In this document: piece after piece, positions 17,807 through 26,635 of the stretch
Layout of the letters: each line of letters starts with the position of its first letter
Position numbering within the stretch: the first letter of the stretch is position 1
Position numbers and translations under genes: made by a program
From: JAWKXU01 sp964468045
Lineage (GTDB): Bacteria > Pseudomonadota > Alphaproteobacteria > Sphingomonadales > Sphingomonadaceae
NCBI GenBank assembly: GCA_964468045.1
Contig: CAYXTO010000009.1
Location: forward strand, 66,306 to 130,305
DNA: 64,000 nt
Direction: 5' to 3'
Notes under the pieces: generated by a model
The model's database searches: none
The model's input: the letters and a program-made list of their open reading frames with translations, nothing else
What the model was told of the DNA's origin: nothing

Positions 17807-18954
17807 GTCCGCACCAGATCGCCGGGTACGAGTTCGCCCAGCAGGGCGTCCAGCACCGGCATCCCGGCCTCGCTCACGCCGATGCGCGATCCGTCCTGCC
17901 ACAGCAGCGCGTTGGCAGCATGAAACCGCAGCTTGGGGGCATCGAGCAGATCGTCCGCCGTCAGGCCGAAGCGCCGGGACAGGGCATCCAGATCGATACC
18001 CTCCGCAAGCCGCAAGCCCATCAGCAAGGCTTCGGAAGCCTGCTCGGCAATTCCCAGCTCGCGCTGTTCCGCAATTCCATGTTCGTGCTGCGCCACCGCT
18101 TCCAGCCAGTTCTCCGGCTTGCGATGGCGGACCGTCGCGGCACCCTTGCGCCGGCCATGCGCACCGGGGCCGATCCCGCAATAATCCTGATAACGCCAAT
18201 AGGTGAGGTTATGGCGGCTTTCCGCACCCGGTCGGGCGTGGTTGCTGATTTCATAGGCGGGCAAGCCGGCCGCAGCCGTAAGTTCGCGCGTCAGGGCGAA
18301 CAGATCCGCCGCCGCATCATCGTCCAAAGGAGCCAGCTTGCCTTCGCGAAACAGGGTGGCGAAACGCGTGCCGGGTTCGATCGTGAGTTGGTAGAGCGAG
18401 AGATGCTCGGTTCCGAACGACAAGGCACGCGACAATTCGCGCTCCCATTGCTCGGGCGATTGATTGGGCCGGGCATAGATCAGGTCGAAACTGACGCGGG
18501 CGAAATGGCGCTGGGCCACCTCCAGCGCGGCCAGCCCCTCGGCCACATCGTGCAGCCTGCCGAGGAAGCGCAGGGTGTCATCGTCCAGCGCCTGCAGGCC
18601 CAATGAAACCCGATTGATCCCGGCCTGGGCAAGCGAAGCGAAATTGGCTGCTTCCACCGAGGAAGGATTTGCTTCCAGCGTGATCTCGATCTCCGGGGCG
18701 AAACCCCAGAGCCGCTCGGCTTCATCGAGCAATGCGCTCACCAGCGCGGGCGGCATCAGGGAAGGGGTCCCGCCGCCGAAGAAGATCGATTGCAGTTCCT
18801 CGCCGCCGGCCCGCTCGGCCTCGAACCGCATATCGGCCAGCAGGCTCCTTTCCCAGCACGCCATGTCCACCGCACTGCGGACATGGCTGTTGAAGTCGCA
18901 ATAGGGGCATTTCGCGAGGCAGAAGGGCCAATGGATATAGAGCGCGCGGGCCAT
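17803..18954 (-). CDS. hemW: radical SAM protein HemW (haem chaperone)
   Basis: Radical-SAM family protein of 383 residues. The 4Fe-4S cluster cysteines are Cys12, Cys16 and Cys19 in FCLAKCPYCDFNSH. FFGGGTPSLM, the SAM-binding ITLEANPSSVE and RVSLGLQALDDDTLRFLGR match HemW/HemN-like proteins. It lacks the extra N-terminal region of true HemN, so a haem-chaperone role is more likely than coproporphyrinogen dehydrogenation. It follows rdgB on the same strand, separated by the oppositely oriented CAP-domain gene, and is translationally coupled to the recombinase. Confidence 0.93.
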   Translation of the reverse strand: MARALYIHWPFCLAKCPYCDFNSHVRSAVDMACWERSLLADMRFEAERAGGEELQSIFFGGGTPSLMPPALVSALLDEAERLWGFAPEIEITLEANPSSVEAANFASLAQAGINRVSLGLQALDDDTLRFLGRLHDVAEGLAALEVAQRHFARVSFDLIYARPNQSPEQWERELSRALSFGTEHLSLYQLTIEPGTRFATLFREGKLAPLDDDAAADLFALTRELTAAAGLPAYEISNHARPGAESRHNLTYWRYQDYCGIGPGAHGRRKGAATVRHRKPENWLEAVAQHEHGIAEQRELGIAEQASEALLMGLRLAEGIDLDALSRRFGLTADDLLDAPKLRFHAANALLWQDGSRIGVSEAGMPVLDALLGELVPGDLVRT

Positions 18955-19000
18955 GCCGGCTTTCAGTGCCGGTTAACGCTTCCCTGTCAATGCTGATGGC

Positions 19001-19537
19001 ATGGGTAAGGGACGGATCGCAGCCCTGCTGGGCAGTGGCATCGTGGCTGTTATCGCCGGTTTCGCGGCACCCTCGACGGCCGCGCCTGAAGATCCGGCGC
19101 GCAATTTCGCCTGGGAACTGCTCGCCGCGCATAATCTGGAACGGGATCGCATGAAGGTCCCGCGCCTCAAGTGGAGCCAGGACCTTGCACGGGAAGCGCA
19201 GCAATGGGCGGGACATCTCGCCGGGCTCGGCCGGATGCAGCACACCACGCAGGCACAGCGCAAGAGCACCGGGGAGAATCTCTGGATGGGCCAGGCTGGA
19301 TATTTCACGCCGCGCGGCATGGTCGAGACTTTCCTCGAGGAAAGGAAGCATTTTCGCGCGGGAGAATTTCCCGACGTGTCGCGCACCGGCCGCTGGCAGG
19401 ACGTCGGCCATTATACCCAGATCATCTGGGCCGATACTCGCGAGGTCGGCTGCGCGGTCGCGCGCGGGAAGGTCAACGATTTCCTGGTGTGCCGCTATCG
19501 TCCGGGCGGCAACTGGCTGGGCCGGAAGGTCGGCTGA
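19001..19537 (+). CDS. CAP (SCP/PR1) domain protein, exported
   Basis: A 178-residue secreted protein with a single CAP domain. A hydrophobic N-terminal signal precedes AAPEDPARNF. CAP motifs visible: AHNLERDRMKVPRLKWSQDLA, the HTTQAQRKSTGENLW block, and GHYTQIIWADTREVGCAVA, giving the paired His and Glu of the conserved cavity. Function of bacterial stand-alone CAP proteins is mostly unknown. It is transcribed opposite to hemW and rdgB and converges on rdgB. Confidence 0.87.
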   Translation: MGKGRIAALLGSGIVAVIAGFAAPSTAAPEDPARNFAWELLAAHNLERDRMKVPRLKWSQDLAREAQQWAGHLAGLGRMQHTTQAQRKSTGENLWMGQAGYFTPRGMVETFLEERKHFRAGEFPDVSRTGRWQDVGHYTQIIWADTREVGCAVARGKVNDFLVCRYRPGGNWLGRKVG

Positions 19538-19549
19538 CCCGCACGTCCC

Positions 19550-20176
19550 TCAGCCGAATTGATCCGCCACCAGCTTTGCGAAGGCATTCGCGCGATGGCT
19601 TATCCGGTGCTTTTCGTCCGGATCGATCTCGGCAAAGGTTTCATGCTGCCCGTTGGGCACGAACACCGGGTCGTAGCCGAAACCCTTGTCCCCGCGCGGC
19701 GGCCAGGTGAACACCCCGTCCACCCGCCCTTCATAGGTGACGCTTTCCCCGTCCGGCCAGGCAAGGGCGAGAACGCAGGAAAACCAGCAGGACCGGTCGG
19801 CATCCGGCCCTATCGCCTGAAGCCGGCCTTCGACCTTGCCCATGGCCATGTACCAGTCGCGCCCGGCAGGGCCTTCGAACCATTGCCGTTCGGCCCAATC
19901 CGCCGTGTAGACGCCGGGCATCCCGTCCAACGCGGCAACAGACAGCCCGCTGTCGTCCGCCAATGCGGGAAGGCCTGAATCTCGTGCGGCCGCCTGCGCC
20001 TTGATCAAGGCATTCTCGACAAAGGTCTTTCCCGTCTCGGGCGGCTCCGGCAGGCCGAGCGCGCCGGCGGAAATGCAATCCAGCCCATAGGGCGCGAGCA
20101 ATGCGGAAATCTCCTTCAGCTTGCCTGCGTTATGGGTGGCGATCACCAGCTTGCCGGAACCGATCCGCCGGGTCAT
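19550..20176 (-). CDS. rdgB: XTP/dITP diphosphatase (RdgB/HAM1 family)
   Basis: House-cleaning pyrophosphatase that hydrolyses dITP, XTP and related nucleotides. The 208 residues contain the N-terminal KLVIATHNAGKLKEI substrate loop, FVENALIKA, the acidic ALADDSGLSVAALDG motif, KGFGYDPVFVP, and the C-terminal ISHRANAF. The start overlaps the rph stop by four bases, so the pair rph-rdgB is an operon, as in many proteobacteria. Confidence 0.95.
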   Translation of the reverse strand: MTRRIGSGKLVIATHNAGKLKEISALLAPYGLDCISAGALGLPEPPETGKTFVENALIKAQAAARDSGLPALADDSGLSVAALDGMPGVYTADWAERQWFEGPAGRDWYMAMGKVEGRLQAIGPDADRSCWFSCVLALAWPDGESVTYEGRVDGVFTWPPRGDKGFGYDPVFVPNGQHETFAEIDPDEKHRISHRANAFAKLVADQFG

Positions 20177-20886
20177 TTCACTGCCGCATCCTGTGCCGCG
20201 AAGATCCGGTCGCAGCCGATCCGGGCGAGGCGAAGCAGCCGAAGCAGGCCTTCCTCATCATAGGTCGCCCCTTCCGCGGTCGCCTGCACTTCGGCAATCT
20301 GGCCGCCTTCGATCAGCACGAAATTGGCGTCCGCATCCGCCGATGAATCCTCCACATAATCGAGATCGAGGACCGGCGTGCTGCCGCAGATTCCGCAGCT
20401 GACCGCCGCGACCTTCGCAAGCATCGGATCGGACGCGATCGCGCCTTCCGCCATCAGCTTGTTGACCGCAAGGCGCAAGGCTACCCATGCGCCGGAGATC
20501 GCCGCCGTGCGCGTGCCGCCGTCGGCCTGGATCACATCGCAATCGAGCGTGATCTGCCGTTCTCCCAGCTTCCTCAGGTCGGTGACGGCGCGCAGCGAGC
20601 GGCCGATCAACCGCTGGATCTCCTGCGTGCGCCCGCTTTGCCTGCCCTTGGCCGCCTCGCGGCTGCCGCGTGTATGGGTGGCGCGTGGCAGCATGGAATA
20701 TTCGCCAGTCACCCAGCCTTCACCCTTGCCGCGCAGCCAGCCAGGCAGCCGTTCCTCCACGCTGGCGGTGCACAGCACCTTGGTGTCGCCGAAGGAGATC
20801 AGGCAGGACCCTTCGGCGTGCCTGGTAAATCCGGTTTCGATCGTAATGGGCCGCATTTCGTCGGGCGCCCGGCCGGAAGGTCGCAT
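20173..20886 (-). CDS. rph: ribonuclease PH
   Basis: Phosphorolytic 3'-5' exoribonuclease that trims tRNA 3' ends. At 237 residues it is full length. Family features include RPSGRAPDEMRPI at the N-terminus, SRGSREAAKGRQSGRTQEIQRLIGRSLRA (arginine-rich substrate site), DCDVIQADGGTRTA, and the acidic LDLDYVEDSSADADAN. First gene of the rph-rdgB operon; it diverges from the lipoprotein at 20961. Confidence 0.96.
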   Translation of the reverse strand: MRPSGRAPDEMRPITIETGFTRHAEGSCLISFGDTKVLCTASVEERLPGWLRGKGEGWVTGEYSMLPRATHTRGSREAAKGRQSGRTQEIQRLIGRSLRAVTDLRKLGERQITLDCDVIQADGGTRTAAISGAWVALRLAVNKLMAEGAIASDPMLAKVAAVSCGICGSTPVLDLDYVEDSSADADANFVLIEGGQIAEVQATAEGATYDEEGLLRLLRLARIGCDRIFAAQDAAVK

Positions 20887-20960
20887 GGCAATCCTTTCAC
20901 TTGAGGTTGCGGCGCCCTATCCTTTAGCCTGGCAACTGGCAATCGGACTATGAGCGTGCC

Positions 20961-21482
20961 GTGACAAGAGATCTTCTCCTTCCCCCGATCCTCCTGCTTT
21001 CCGCATGCACGGCCGCCGGAACGCAGCCTGCTGACGGAAGGACGGCAGATAGTCGCCTGGCAGGACCTGTGTCCTACGATGTCTCCAGCTGGGGGCGCCT
21101 GCTGACGCATTGGCGGATCAACCCGGATGGCTCGGGCGAGATCTGGCGTGGGGAAGCGTTCCGCAAGGGGAACGGCACGGTCCGCAAATATCGCCTCCGC
21201 ATGGACGAAGCGACGATGCGCAAGTTCACCGGGCTTTCCGAGAAACTGCGCGAATCGACCAGCAGGGAGGTTCCCTGCACCCGCCAGATCACGGACATGC
21301 CCTATGGTGCCGTAACCTGGGATTTTCCGGATGCGCAGCAAACCTATCGCTTCGATGCGGGATGCCGTTCTCCCGAGGCCGATGCCGTTGCGGATCAGAT
21401 CAAGACCGTGCAGGATGTGATCGACACGATGGCAACGATCGATGCGGAACCCTACATCATCGAAAGCCCAGATCAGCCCTGA
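20961..21482 (+). CDS. putative lipoprotein, function unknown
   Basis: A 173-residue exported protein. The GTG start is followed by a short signal peptide ending in a lipobox LLSAC, so it should be lipidated at that cysteine near residue 16. The rest is a small beta-rich domain with GRLLTHWRINPDGSGEIWR and two further cysteines (EVPCTRQI and DAGCRS) that could pair. No named family was recognised. It ends six bases before hrcA, so it probably shares its promoter. Confidence 0.7.
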   Translation: MTRDLLLPPILLLSACTAAGTQPADGRTADSRLAGPVSYDVSSWGRLLTHWRINPDGSGEIWRGEAFRKGNGTVRKYRLRMDEATMRKFTGLSEKLRESTSREVPCTRQITDMPYGAVTWDFPDAQQTYRFDAGCRSPEADAVADQIKTVQDVIDTMATIDAEPYIIESPDQP

Positions 21483-21488
21483 GGAAAG

Positions 21489-22532
21489 ATGTCCGATCCG
21501 CCGATCACAGAACTGACCACGCGCGCTCGCGAGATATTCCGCCTGGTGGTGGAAGGCTATCTCGCGTCCGGTCAGCCGGTGGGCTCGAAAACCCTGGCAG
21601 GCGGCGGGGCGCTGAACCTTTCGCCGGCGTCGATCCGTTCGGTCCTCGCGGACCTTGAAACCCTGGGCCTGCTGGCAGCGCCGCATACCAGCGCGGGCCG
21701 GATGCCGACCGAATCCGGGCTGCGCCTGTTCATCGACGGCATGATGCAGGTAGCGGAACCCACGGCGGAGGAACGCGCGGCGATCGAGCGCCGGCTTGGC
21801 GAACCGGGCCCGATCGAGCAGGCGCTTGAAGCGACCAGCGCGGTGCTTTCCGACATCTCGGCCGCCGCCGGGGTGGTGATGGTGCCGCGACGCGAACCGA
21901 GTCTGCGCCAGTTCAGCATGATCCCGCTTTCGCCGCGAGAGGCATTGGCGGTTCTGGTGGGAGAGGATGGGCAGGTCGAGAATCGCCTGCTCAAGCTGCC
22001 TGCGGAAATTCCACCCTCCGCCCTGGAGGAGGCCAGCAATTACATATCGGCGCATCTTGCGGGCCGGACATTGGGCGAAGCGGCGCGGGCGATGCGGGCG
22101 CAGATCGCGTCGGGTCGGTCCGCTCTCGATGAGGCAAGCAGGGATCTGGTGGAACGCGGGCTGGCCGTGTGGAGCGAAGACGCCGCCAAGCGCCCGGTGC
22201 TGATCGTGCGCGGGCAAGCCAATCTCCTGGACGAAACGGCCATCGGCGACCTCGAACGGGTCCGTTCGCTGCTCGACGATCTCGAGAACAAGCAATCGGT
22301 GGCGGAGCTGCTGGACAGCGCGCGCGAAGCCGATGCGACCCGGATATTCATCGGTTCCGAAAATCGCCTGTTTGCCCTGTCGGGGTCCGCCGTCATCGCG
22401 TCGCCCTATCGCGACAGGGGCGGCAAGGTCGTCGGAGTGGTGGGGGTTATCGGACCGACCCGGTTGAATTACGCGCGCGTAGTCCCCATGGTGGATTTCA
22501 CCGCCCAGAGCCTGGGCAAGCTCATCGGATAG
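21489..22532 (+). CDS. hrcA: heat-inducible transcription repressor HrcA
   Basis: Repressor of class I heat-shock genes that binds CIRCE operators, usually before groESL. The 347 residues show the winged-helix N-terminus (LTTRAREIFRLVVEGYLASGQPVGSKTL), the DLETLGLLAAPHTSAGRMPTESGLR block and the C-terminal VVGVIGPTRLNYARVVPMVDF signature. An SD (GAGGAAAG) precedes the ATG. grpE follows 17 bp downstream. No CIRCE element was seen near this operon or dnaK. Confidence 0.95.
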   Translation: MSDPPITELTTRAREIFRLVVEGYLASGQPVGSKTLAGGGALNLSPASIRSVLADLETLGLLAAPHTSAGRMPTESGLRLFIDGMMQVAEPTAEERAAIERRLGEPGPIEQALEATSAVLSDISAAAGVVMVPRREPSLRQFSMIPLSPREALAVLVGEDGQVENRLLKLPAEIPPSALEEASNYISAHLAGRTLGEAARAMRAQIASGRSALDEASRDLVERGLAVWSEDAAKRPVLIVRGQANLLDETAIGDLERVRSLLDDLENKQSVAELLDSAREADATRIFIGSENRLFALSGSAVIASPYRDRGGKVVGVVGVIGPTRLNYARVVPMVDFTAQSLGKLIG

Positions 22533-22549
22533 CTGGAAAAAGATACGAC

Positions 22550-23143
22550 ATGATGGATGACAAACCGGAACCGCAGGGGGCCGTTGAAGAGGATCGGGCC
22601 ATGGCCGAGGAACTCAAGGGCGTTCCCGAAGAAATGCTGGATCGGAATGCGGATGCGAAGCAAGCTTCCGCAGAGGGAGAGGTTGCGGCCCTGCGCGATC
22701 AGCTGGAAGCGGCCAGGCAGGACGTGCTTTACGCCAAGGCCGAAACGCAGAATGTGCGCCGCCGCATGGAGAAGGATATCGCCGATGCGCGCGCCTATGC
22801 CGCGACCGGCTTTGCCCGCGATATCCTGTCGGTATCCGACAATCTCTCGCGTGCGCTCGATTCGATCCCGGCGGAGCTGCGGGAAGACGAGAAGCTGAAG
22901 GGCCTGGTTGCAGGCATCGAGGCGACCGCGCGCGAAATCGAGAAGGTGTTCGGCTTGCACGGCATCAGCCGGATTGCGGCGGTCGGCCTTCCGCTCGACC
23001 CGAACCAGCACCAAGCCATGATGGAAATTCCCACCGATCAGGCCGAGCCGGGCACGGTCGTCCAGGAAATGCAGGCAGGCTACATGATCAAGGATCGCCT
23101 GCTGCGCCCGGCCATGGTCGGCGTGGCGCGAAAGCCGGGCTGA
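22550..23143 (+). CDS. grpE: nucleotide exchange factor GrpE
   Basis: Cochaperone that releases ADP from DnaK. The protein is 197 residues. The N-terminal third is charged and predicted coiled coil (EVAALRDQLEAARQDVLYAKAETQNVRRRMEKD). The C-terminal beta domain carries the GrpE signature (HQAMMEIPTDQAEPGTVVQEMQAGYMIKDRLLRPAMVGVA). Two adjacent ATGs (22550, 22553) are possible starts. Forms an operon with hrcA; dnaK-dnaJ lie 1.5 kb downstream on the same strand. Confidence 0.95.
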   Translation: MMDDKPEPQGAVEEDRAMAEELKGVPEEMLDRNADAKQASAEGEVAALRDQLEAARQDVLYAKAETQNVRRRMEKDIADARAYAATGFARDILSVSDNLSRALDSIPAELREDEKLKGLVAGIEATAREIEKVFGLHGISRIAAVGLPLDPNQHQAMMEIPTDQAEPGTVVQEMQAGYMIKDRLLRPAMVGVARKPG

Positions 23144-23173
23144 GCTCTACACCGGCAGACAGGCTGGAAAGGC

Positions 23174-23205
23174 CCTGAGAAGCGGCGAAATGTCGCTTTC
23201 TCAGG
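23174..23205 (+). terminator. stem-loop after grpE
   Basis: CCTGAGAAGCG pairs with CGCTTTCTCAGG, with one bulged base and a short loop, about 30 bp after the grpE stop. The position suits the end of the hrcA-grpE transcript. A U-tract is absent. Confidence 0.45.
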
Positions 23206-23262
23206 AACATGGCCCAGTACCTGCCGTTGGTGTTCCATAAAGAACGCAACGGAGATTTGATC

Positions 23263-23517
23263 ATGCGCATGTGGATTGTTCCCGCCGCGGCTGCCGGCTT
23301 GCTTGCCTTGGGCGCCTGCTCCAGCAATTACGCCGGTGAGGGCGCTCTTGCAGGGGCAGCCGTGGGTGCGGGTGTCGGCGCGGTCAGAGGTGGAGATATT
23401 GGTGAAAGCGCCGCGATCGGCGCTGGCGTGGGCGCAGTGGGTGGTGCTTTGATCAAGAAGGACGGCAAGTGCTACCGCCGCGACCGCTATGGCGACGAAT
23501 ATCGCGTGCGCTGCTGA
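23263..23517 (+). CDS. small glycine-zipper lipoprotein
   Basis: An 84-residue exported lipoprotein. The signal peptide ends in LALGAC, giving a lipidated cysteine near residue 18. The body has a repeated glycine-zipper (GALAGAAVGAGVGAV, then AAIGAGVGAVGGALI) and a basic C-terminus with two cysteines (KCYRRDRY and RVRC). Such glycine-zipper lipoproteins (SlyB or osmotically induced types) sit in the outer membrane and often respond to envelope stress. The ATG at 23263 has an SD (GGAG) before it; an upstream in-frame ATG lacks a signal sequence. Confidence 0.8.
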   Translation: MRMWIVPAAAAGLLALGACSSNYAGEGALAGAAVGAGVGAVRGGDIGESAAIGAGVGAVGGALIKKDGKCYRRDRYGDEYRVRC

Positions 23518-23529
23518 CAGCAGCAGAGT

Positions 23530-24042
23530 TCAACCGGTTCTGCCCGCGTTTCGGAAATTCACGAGATTATCATAAACGCGGGCATCGCTTGCTCCTGCAA
23601 TCCGTGCCCCCTGTCGCAAGAGAAAGGCATGGCGTACGATTTCCGCCTGTTGCTCGATGCCATAGGCGCCCAAAGGCTTCCCGGGTGAAAGCACGTAGCG
23701 ATAGCGGCAGAACGGGTGGCGCATGAGCGGCAGATACCAGGCGCCGCGCTGCTGGGTCTGCCAGATATGCGTCATTTCATGGATGAACAGGCCCTGGCGC
23801 TCCAGCGGGGAACTGGCAAAATCCTCGCAATAAAGGCTTCCATCCGGATGGAAATGGATATGGCCGCAAGGCGCCATCGCCACTTTGCGTGACTGAAATA
23901 AGAACCATTTGCGCCGCCGGATCGAGACGCGTCCGTAATCGACCTCATCTCCGAAGATCGACCGGGCGAGGGCGACCTCCCCCTTGCTGAGCGGGCGCTC
24001 GCCCCCGGCCGGACAGAATTGCTTGGCGGGGGCGACTGCCAT
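23530..24042 (-). CDS. vgr-related HExxH protein
   Basis: A 170-residue protein resembling 'Vgr related protein' entries in sphingomonads and the DUF4157-like metallopeptidase fold. A zinc-binding HEMTH (HExxH) motif lies near residue 90, followed by WQTQQRG and an EQQAE segment near residue 130 that could give the third metal ligand. Four N-terminal cysteines or histidines (CPAGGE, PCGHIHFHPD, YCEDF) are also present. There is no signal peptide. A peptidase activity is possible but not shown. It is codirectional with the PCu(A)C gene upstream. Confidence 0.7.
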   Translation of the reverse strand: MAVAPAKQFCPAGGERPLSKGEVALARSIFGDEVDYGRVSIRRRKWFLFQSRKVAMAPCGHIHFHPDGSLYCEDFASSPLERQGLFIHEMTHIWQTQQRGAWYLPLMRHPFCRYRYVLSPGKPLGAYGIEQQAEIVRHAFLLRQGARIAGASDARVYDNLVNFRNAGRTG

Positions 24043-24044
24043 GG

Positions 24045-24524
24045 TCAGTTCGCGGCTCCCGGTGCCTCGACCTTGGCCGGGAAGCTCATCTTGTCGCCGC
24101 CGGCGAAGGTAACGGTCACTTCGGTGGTGTCGCCCGCCTTGAGCGCAGGATCGAGATCCATCGCCATGACATGCTTGCCGCCCGGCTCGAACTTCACCGG
24201 CTCACCCTTGTTCAGTGTCAGCGGGGCCATCGCGGCCATGGTCGTCTGGCCGTTCTGGGTGACGGTTTCATGCATCATGGTTTGCTTGGCGCCCGCGACC
24301 TCAACCGTGCGCATGGCCACGAATTCATCGCCGGCATTGATGATATCGAAATAGATTACACCCGGATTGCCGTTTACCGCAGGCAGGACAAGGCGCGCAT
24401 TGGATGCGCTTACCCCGGGAATTCCATCCGGTGCCGCTTCCGCCGGCGGGCTCTCTTTCTGACAACTGGCAAGTGCCCCTGCGCAAAGCACCAGCAAAAC
24501 GGGTGCGACGCTCGAATATCTCAT
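24045..24524 (-). CDS. periplasmic copper chaperone, PCu(A)C type
   Basis: A 159-residue exported protein of the PCu(A)C family, which carries Cu(I) to the CuA or CuB site of cytochrome oxidase. The signal peptide ends in ALASC, so it is a probable lipoprotein. The copper-binding pattern H(M)x10Mx21HxM is present: MMHETV, then a Met near TMAAM, then GGKHVMAMDL. The ATG at 24524 was chosen because it starts the signal peptide. It ends two bases before the HExxH gene. Not adjacent to the copper island at the right end. Confidence 0.9.
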   Translation of the reverse strand: MRYSSVAPVLLVLCAGALASCQKESPPAEAAPDGIPGVSASNARLVLPAVNGNPGVIYFDIINAGDEFVAMRTVEVAGAKQTMMHETVTQNGQTTMAAMAPLTLNKGEPVKFEPGGKHVMAMDLDPALKAGDTTEVTVTFAGGDKMSFPAKVEAPGAAN

Positions 24525-24574
24525 AGCTTTTCTCCCTCCTGCTTCCGATTGCGGGAAACTAAGCTCCCCGATCC

Positions 24575-24602
24575 CTTGTGCAAGGAAAAACGGCACCTAT
24601 AT
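24575..24602 (+). promoter_or_regulatory. heat-shock (sigma-32) promoter of dnaK
   Basis: CTTG at 24575-24578 and CCTATAT at 24596-24602 are separated by exactly 17 bases, matching the alphaproteobacterial RpoH consensus CTTG-N17/18-CYTATNT. Transcription would start near 24609, leaving a 5' UTR of about 95 bases before dnaK. Confidence 0.75.
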
Positions 24603-24703
24603 CGCCGTCGAACCAGCAGGTTTACATGAGCCGCCGAAGCGCTTTGCCACATCCGGGAAGTGAAACGAGCGGTGTCCAACTCTTGTTTTAGGATGGTGAA
24701 AGA

Positions 24704-26617
24704 ATGGCAAAAGTTATCGGTATCGACCTGGGCACGACCAATAGCTGCGTCGCGGTGATGGATGGGGGAAAGCCCAAGGTCATAGAAAATTCCGAAGGTG
24801 CGCGCACGACGCCGTCCATCGTGGCCTTCACTAAAGATGGTGAACGCCTGATCGGCCAGCCGGCCAAGCGCCAGGCCGTGACCAACCCCGACAACACGAT
24901 TTTCGCAGTGAAGCGCCTGATCGGCCGCCGGTTTGACGACCCTGTCACCAAGAAGGACACGGAGCTCGTCCCCTACACCATCGTCAAGGGCAAGAACGGC
25001 GATGCCTGGGTCAATGCCGGTGGTGAGGATTATTCACCGTCGCAGATTTCCGCTTTCATCCTGCAGAAGATGAAGGAAACCGCCGAGGGCTATCTCGGCG
25101 AAACCGTCACGCAGGCAGTGATCACCGTCCCGGCCTATTTCAACGACGCCCAGCGCCAGGCGACCAAGGACGCTGGCCAGATCGCGGGCCTCGAAGTGCT
25201 GCGCATCATCAACGAGCCGACCGCGGCCGCGCTCGCTTATGGCCTCGACAAGGAAGACGGCAAGACCATCGCTGTCTATGACCTTGGCGGCGGCACGTTC
25301 GACGTTTCCATTCTCGAAATCGGTGACGGCGTGTTCGAAGTGAAGTCCACCAATGGCGACACCTTCCTTGGCGGCGAAGACTTCGACAGCGCGATCGTCG
25401 AATACCTGGCCGACAAGTTCAAGGCCAAGGAGAACATGGACCTCAAGAACGACAAGCTCGCCCTTCAGCGGCTGAAGGAAGCCGCCGAAAAGGCCAAGAT
25501 CGAGCTGTCGAGCGCCCAGACCACGGAAATCAACCTGCCGTTCATCACCGCCCGCATGGAAGGCGGCAGCACAACCCCGCTGCACCTGGTCGAAACCATC
25601 ACCCGTTCCGATCTCGAAAAGCTTGTCGGCAAGCTGATCGAGCGGACCAAGGAACCGATGAAGAAGGCGCTGGCCGATGCCGGCATCTCCGCGTCGGAAA
25701 TCGATGAAGTCGTGCTGGTCGGCGGCATGACCCGCATGCCCAAGGTCCGCGAGGCGGTGAAGGAATTCTTCGGCAAGGAACCGCACACCGGCGTCAATCC
25801 CGACGAAGTGGTGGCGATGGGCGCTGCGATCCAGGCAGGCGTGCTGCAGGGCGATGTGAAGGACGTTCTCCTGCTCGACGTGACCCCGCTTTCGCTGGGC
25901 ATCGAAACGCTGGGCGGCGTGTTCACCCGCATGATCGACCGCAACACCACGATCCCCACCAAGAAGACGCAGGTCTATTCCACTGCCGAGGATAATCAGC
26001 AGGCGGTGACGATCCGGGTCTTCCAGGGCGAACGCGAAATGGCGGCGGACAACAAGCTGCTCGGCCAGTTCGACTTGCTCGGCATTCCGCCGGCGCCGCG
26101 TGGCGTGCCCCAGATCGAGGTTACTTTCGATATCGACGCCAACGGCATCGTCAACGTGTCCGCCAAGGACAAGGGCACGGGCAAGGAACAGCAGATCAAG
26201 ATCCAGGCGTCCGGCGGTCTTTCGGATTCCGACATCGACCAGATGGTCCGGGATGCCGAAAAGTTCGCGGAAGAGGACAAGAAGCGGCGCGAGGCGGCCG
26301 AAGCCCGCAACAACGCCGACAGCCTTGTCCATGCGACCGAGAAGCAGCTCGAGGAACATGGGGACAAGATCGATGCCGATCTCAAGTCCCAGATCGAGGC
26401 TGCCATCGCCGAGGCGAAGACCGCCATCGAAAGCGGCGACGCCACGGAAATGAACGCCAAGACCCAGGCCCTTACCGAACTGGCCATGAAGATGGGCCAG
26501 GCGATTTACGAGAAGGAGCAGGCAGCTGGTGCAAGCGCCACTACCGGCGACGCAGCAGGCAGCGAGGATGTTGTCGATGCCGAGTTCTCCGAAGTCGACG
26601 AAGAGAACAAGGGCTGA
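24704..26617 (+). CDS. dnaK: molecular chaperone DnaK
   Basis: Hsp70 chaperone of 637 residues. The ATPase domain has IGIDLGTTNSCVAVMDG, the IAVYDLGGGTFDVSIL signature and VVLVGGMTRMPKVREAV. The linker VLLLDVTPLSLGIE joins the substrate-binding domain (IPTKKTQVYSTAEDNQQAV). The C-terminal lid is helical and ends in a short acidic tail, VDEENKG. It is preceded by a strong RpoH-type promoter and followed by dnaJ after 70 bp that hold a hairpin. Confidence 0.99.
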   Translation: MAKVIGIDLGTTNSCVAVMDGGKPKVIENSEGARTTPSIVAFTKDGERLIGQPAKRQAVTNPDNTIFAVKRLIGRRFDDPVTKKDTELVPYTIVKGKNGDAWVNAGGEDYSPSQISAFILQKMKETAEGYLGETVTQAVITVPAYFNDAQRQATKDAGQIAGLEVLRIINEPTAAALAYGLDKEDGKTIAVYDLGGGTFDVSILEIGDGVFEVKSTNGDTFLGGEDFDSAIVEYLADKFKAKENMDLKNDKLALQRLKEAAEKAKIELSSAQTTEINLPFITARMEGGSTTPLHLVETITRSDLEKLVGKLIERTKEPMKKALADAGISASEIDEVVLVGGMTRMPKVREAVKEFFGKEPHTGVNPDEVVAMGAAIQAGVLQGDVKDVLLLDVTPLSLGIETLGGVFTRMIDRNTTIPTKKTQVYSTAEDNQQAVTIRVFQGEREMAADNKLLGQFDLLGIPPAPRGVPQIEVTFDIDANGIVNVSAKDKGTGKEQQIKIQASGGLSDSDIDQMVRDAEKFAEEDKKRREAAEARNNADSLVHATEKQLEEHGDKIDADLKSQIEAAIAEAKTAIESGDATEMNAKTQALTELAMKMGQAIYEKEQAAGASATTGDAAGSEDVVDAEFSEVDEENKG

Positions 26618-26635
26618 TCGCCTGATTGGAACGCA

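Noticed and set aside
21440..24704. CIRCE operator (TTAGCACTC-N9-GAGTGCTAA) expected near hrcA or dnaK
   Set aside because: No match in the gaps around hrcA, grpE or dnaK.
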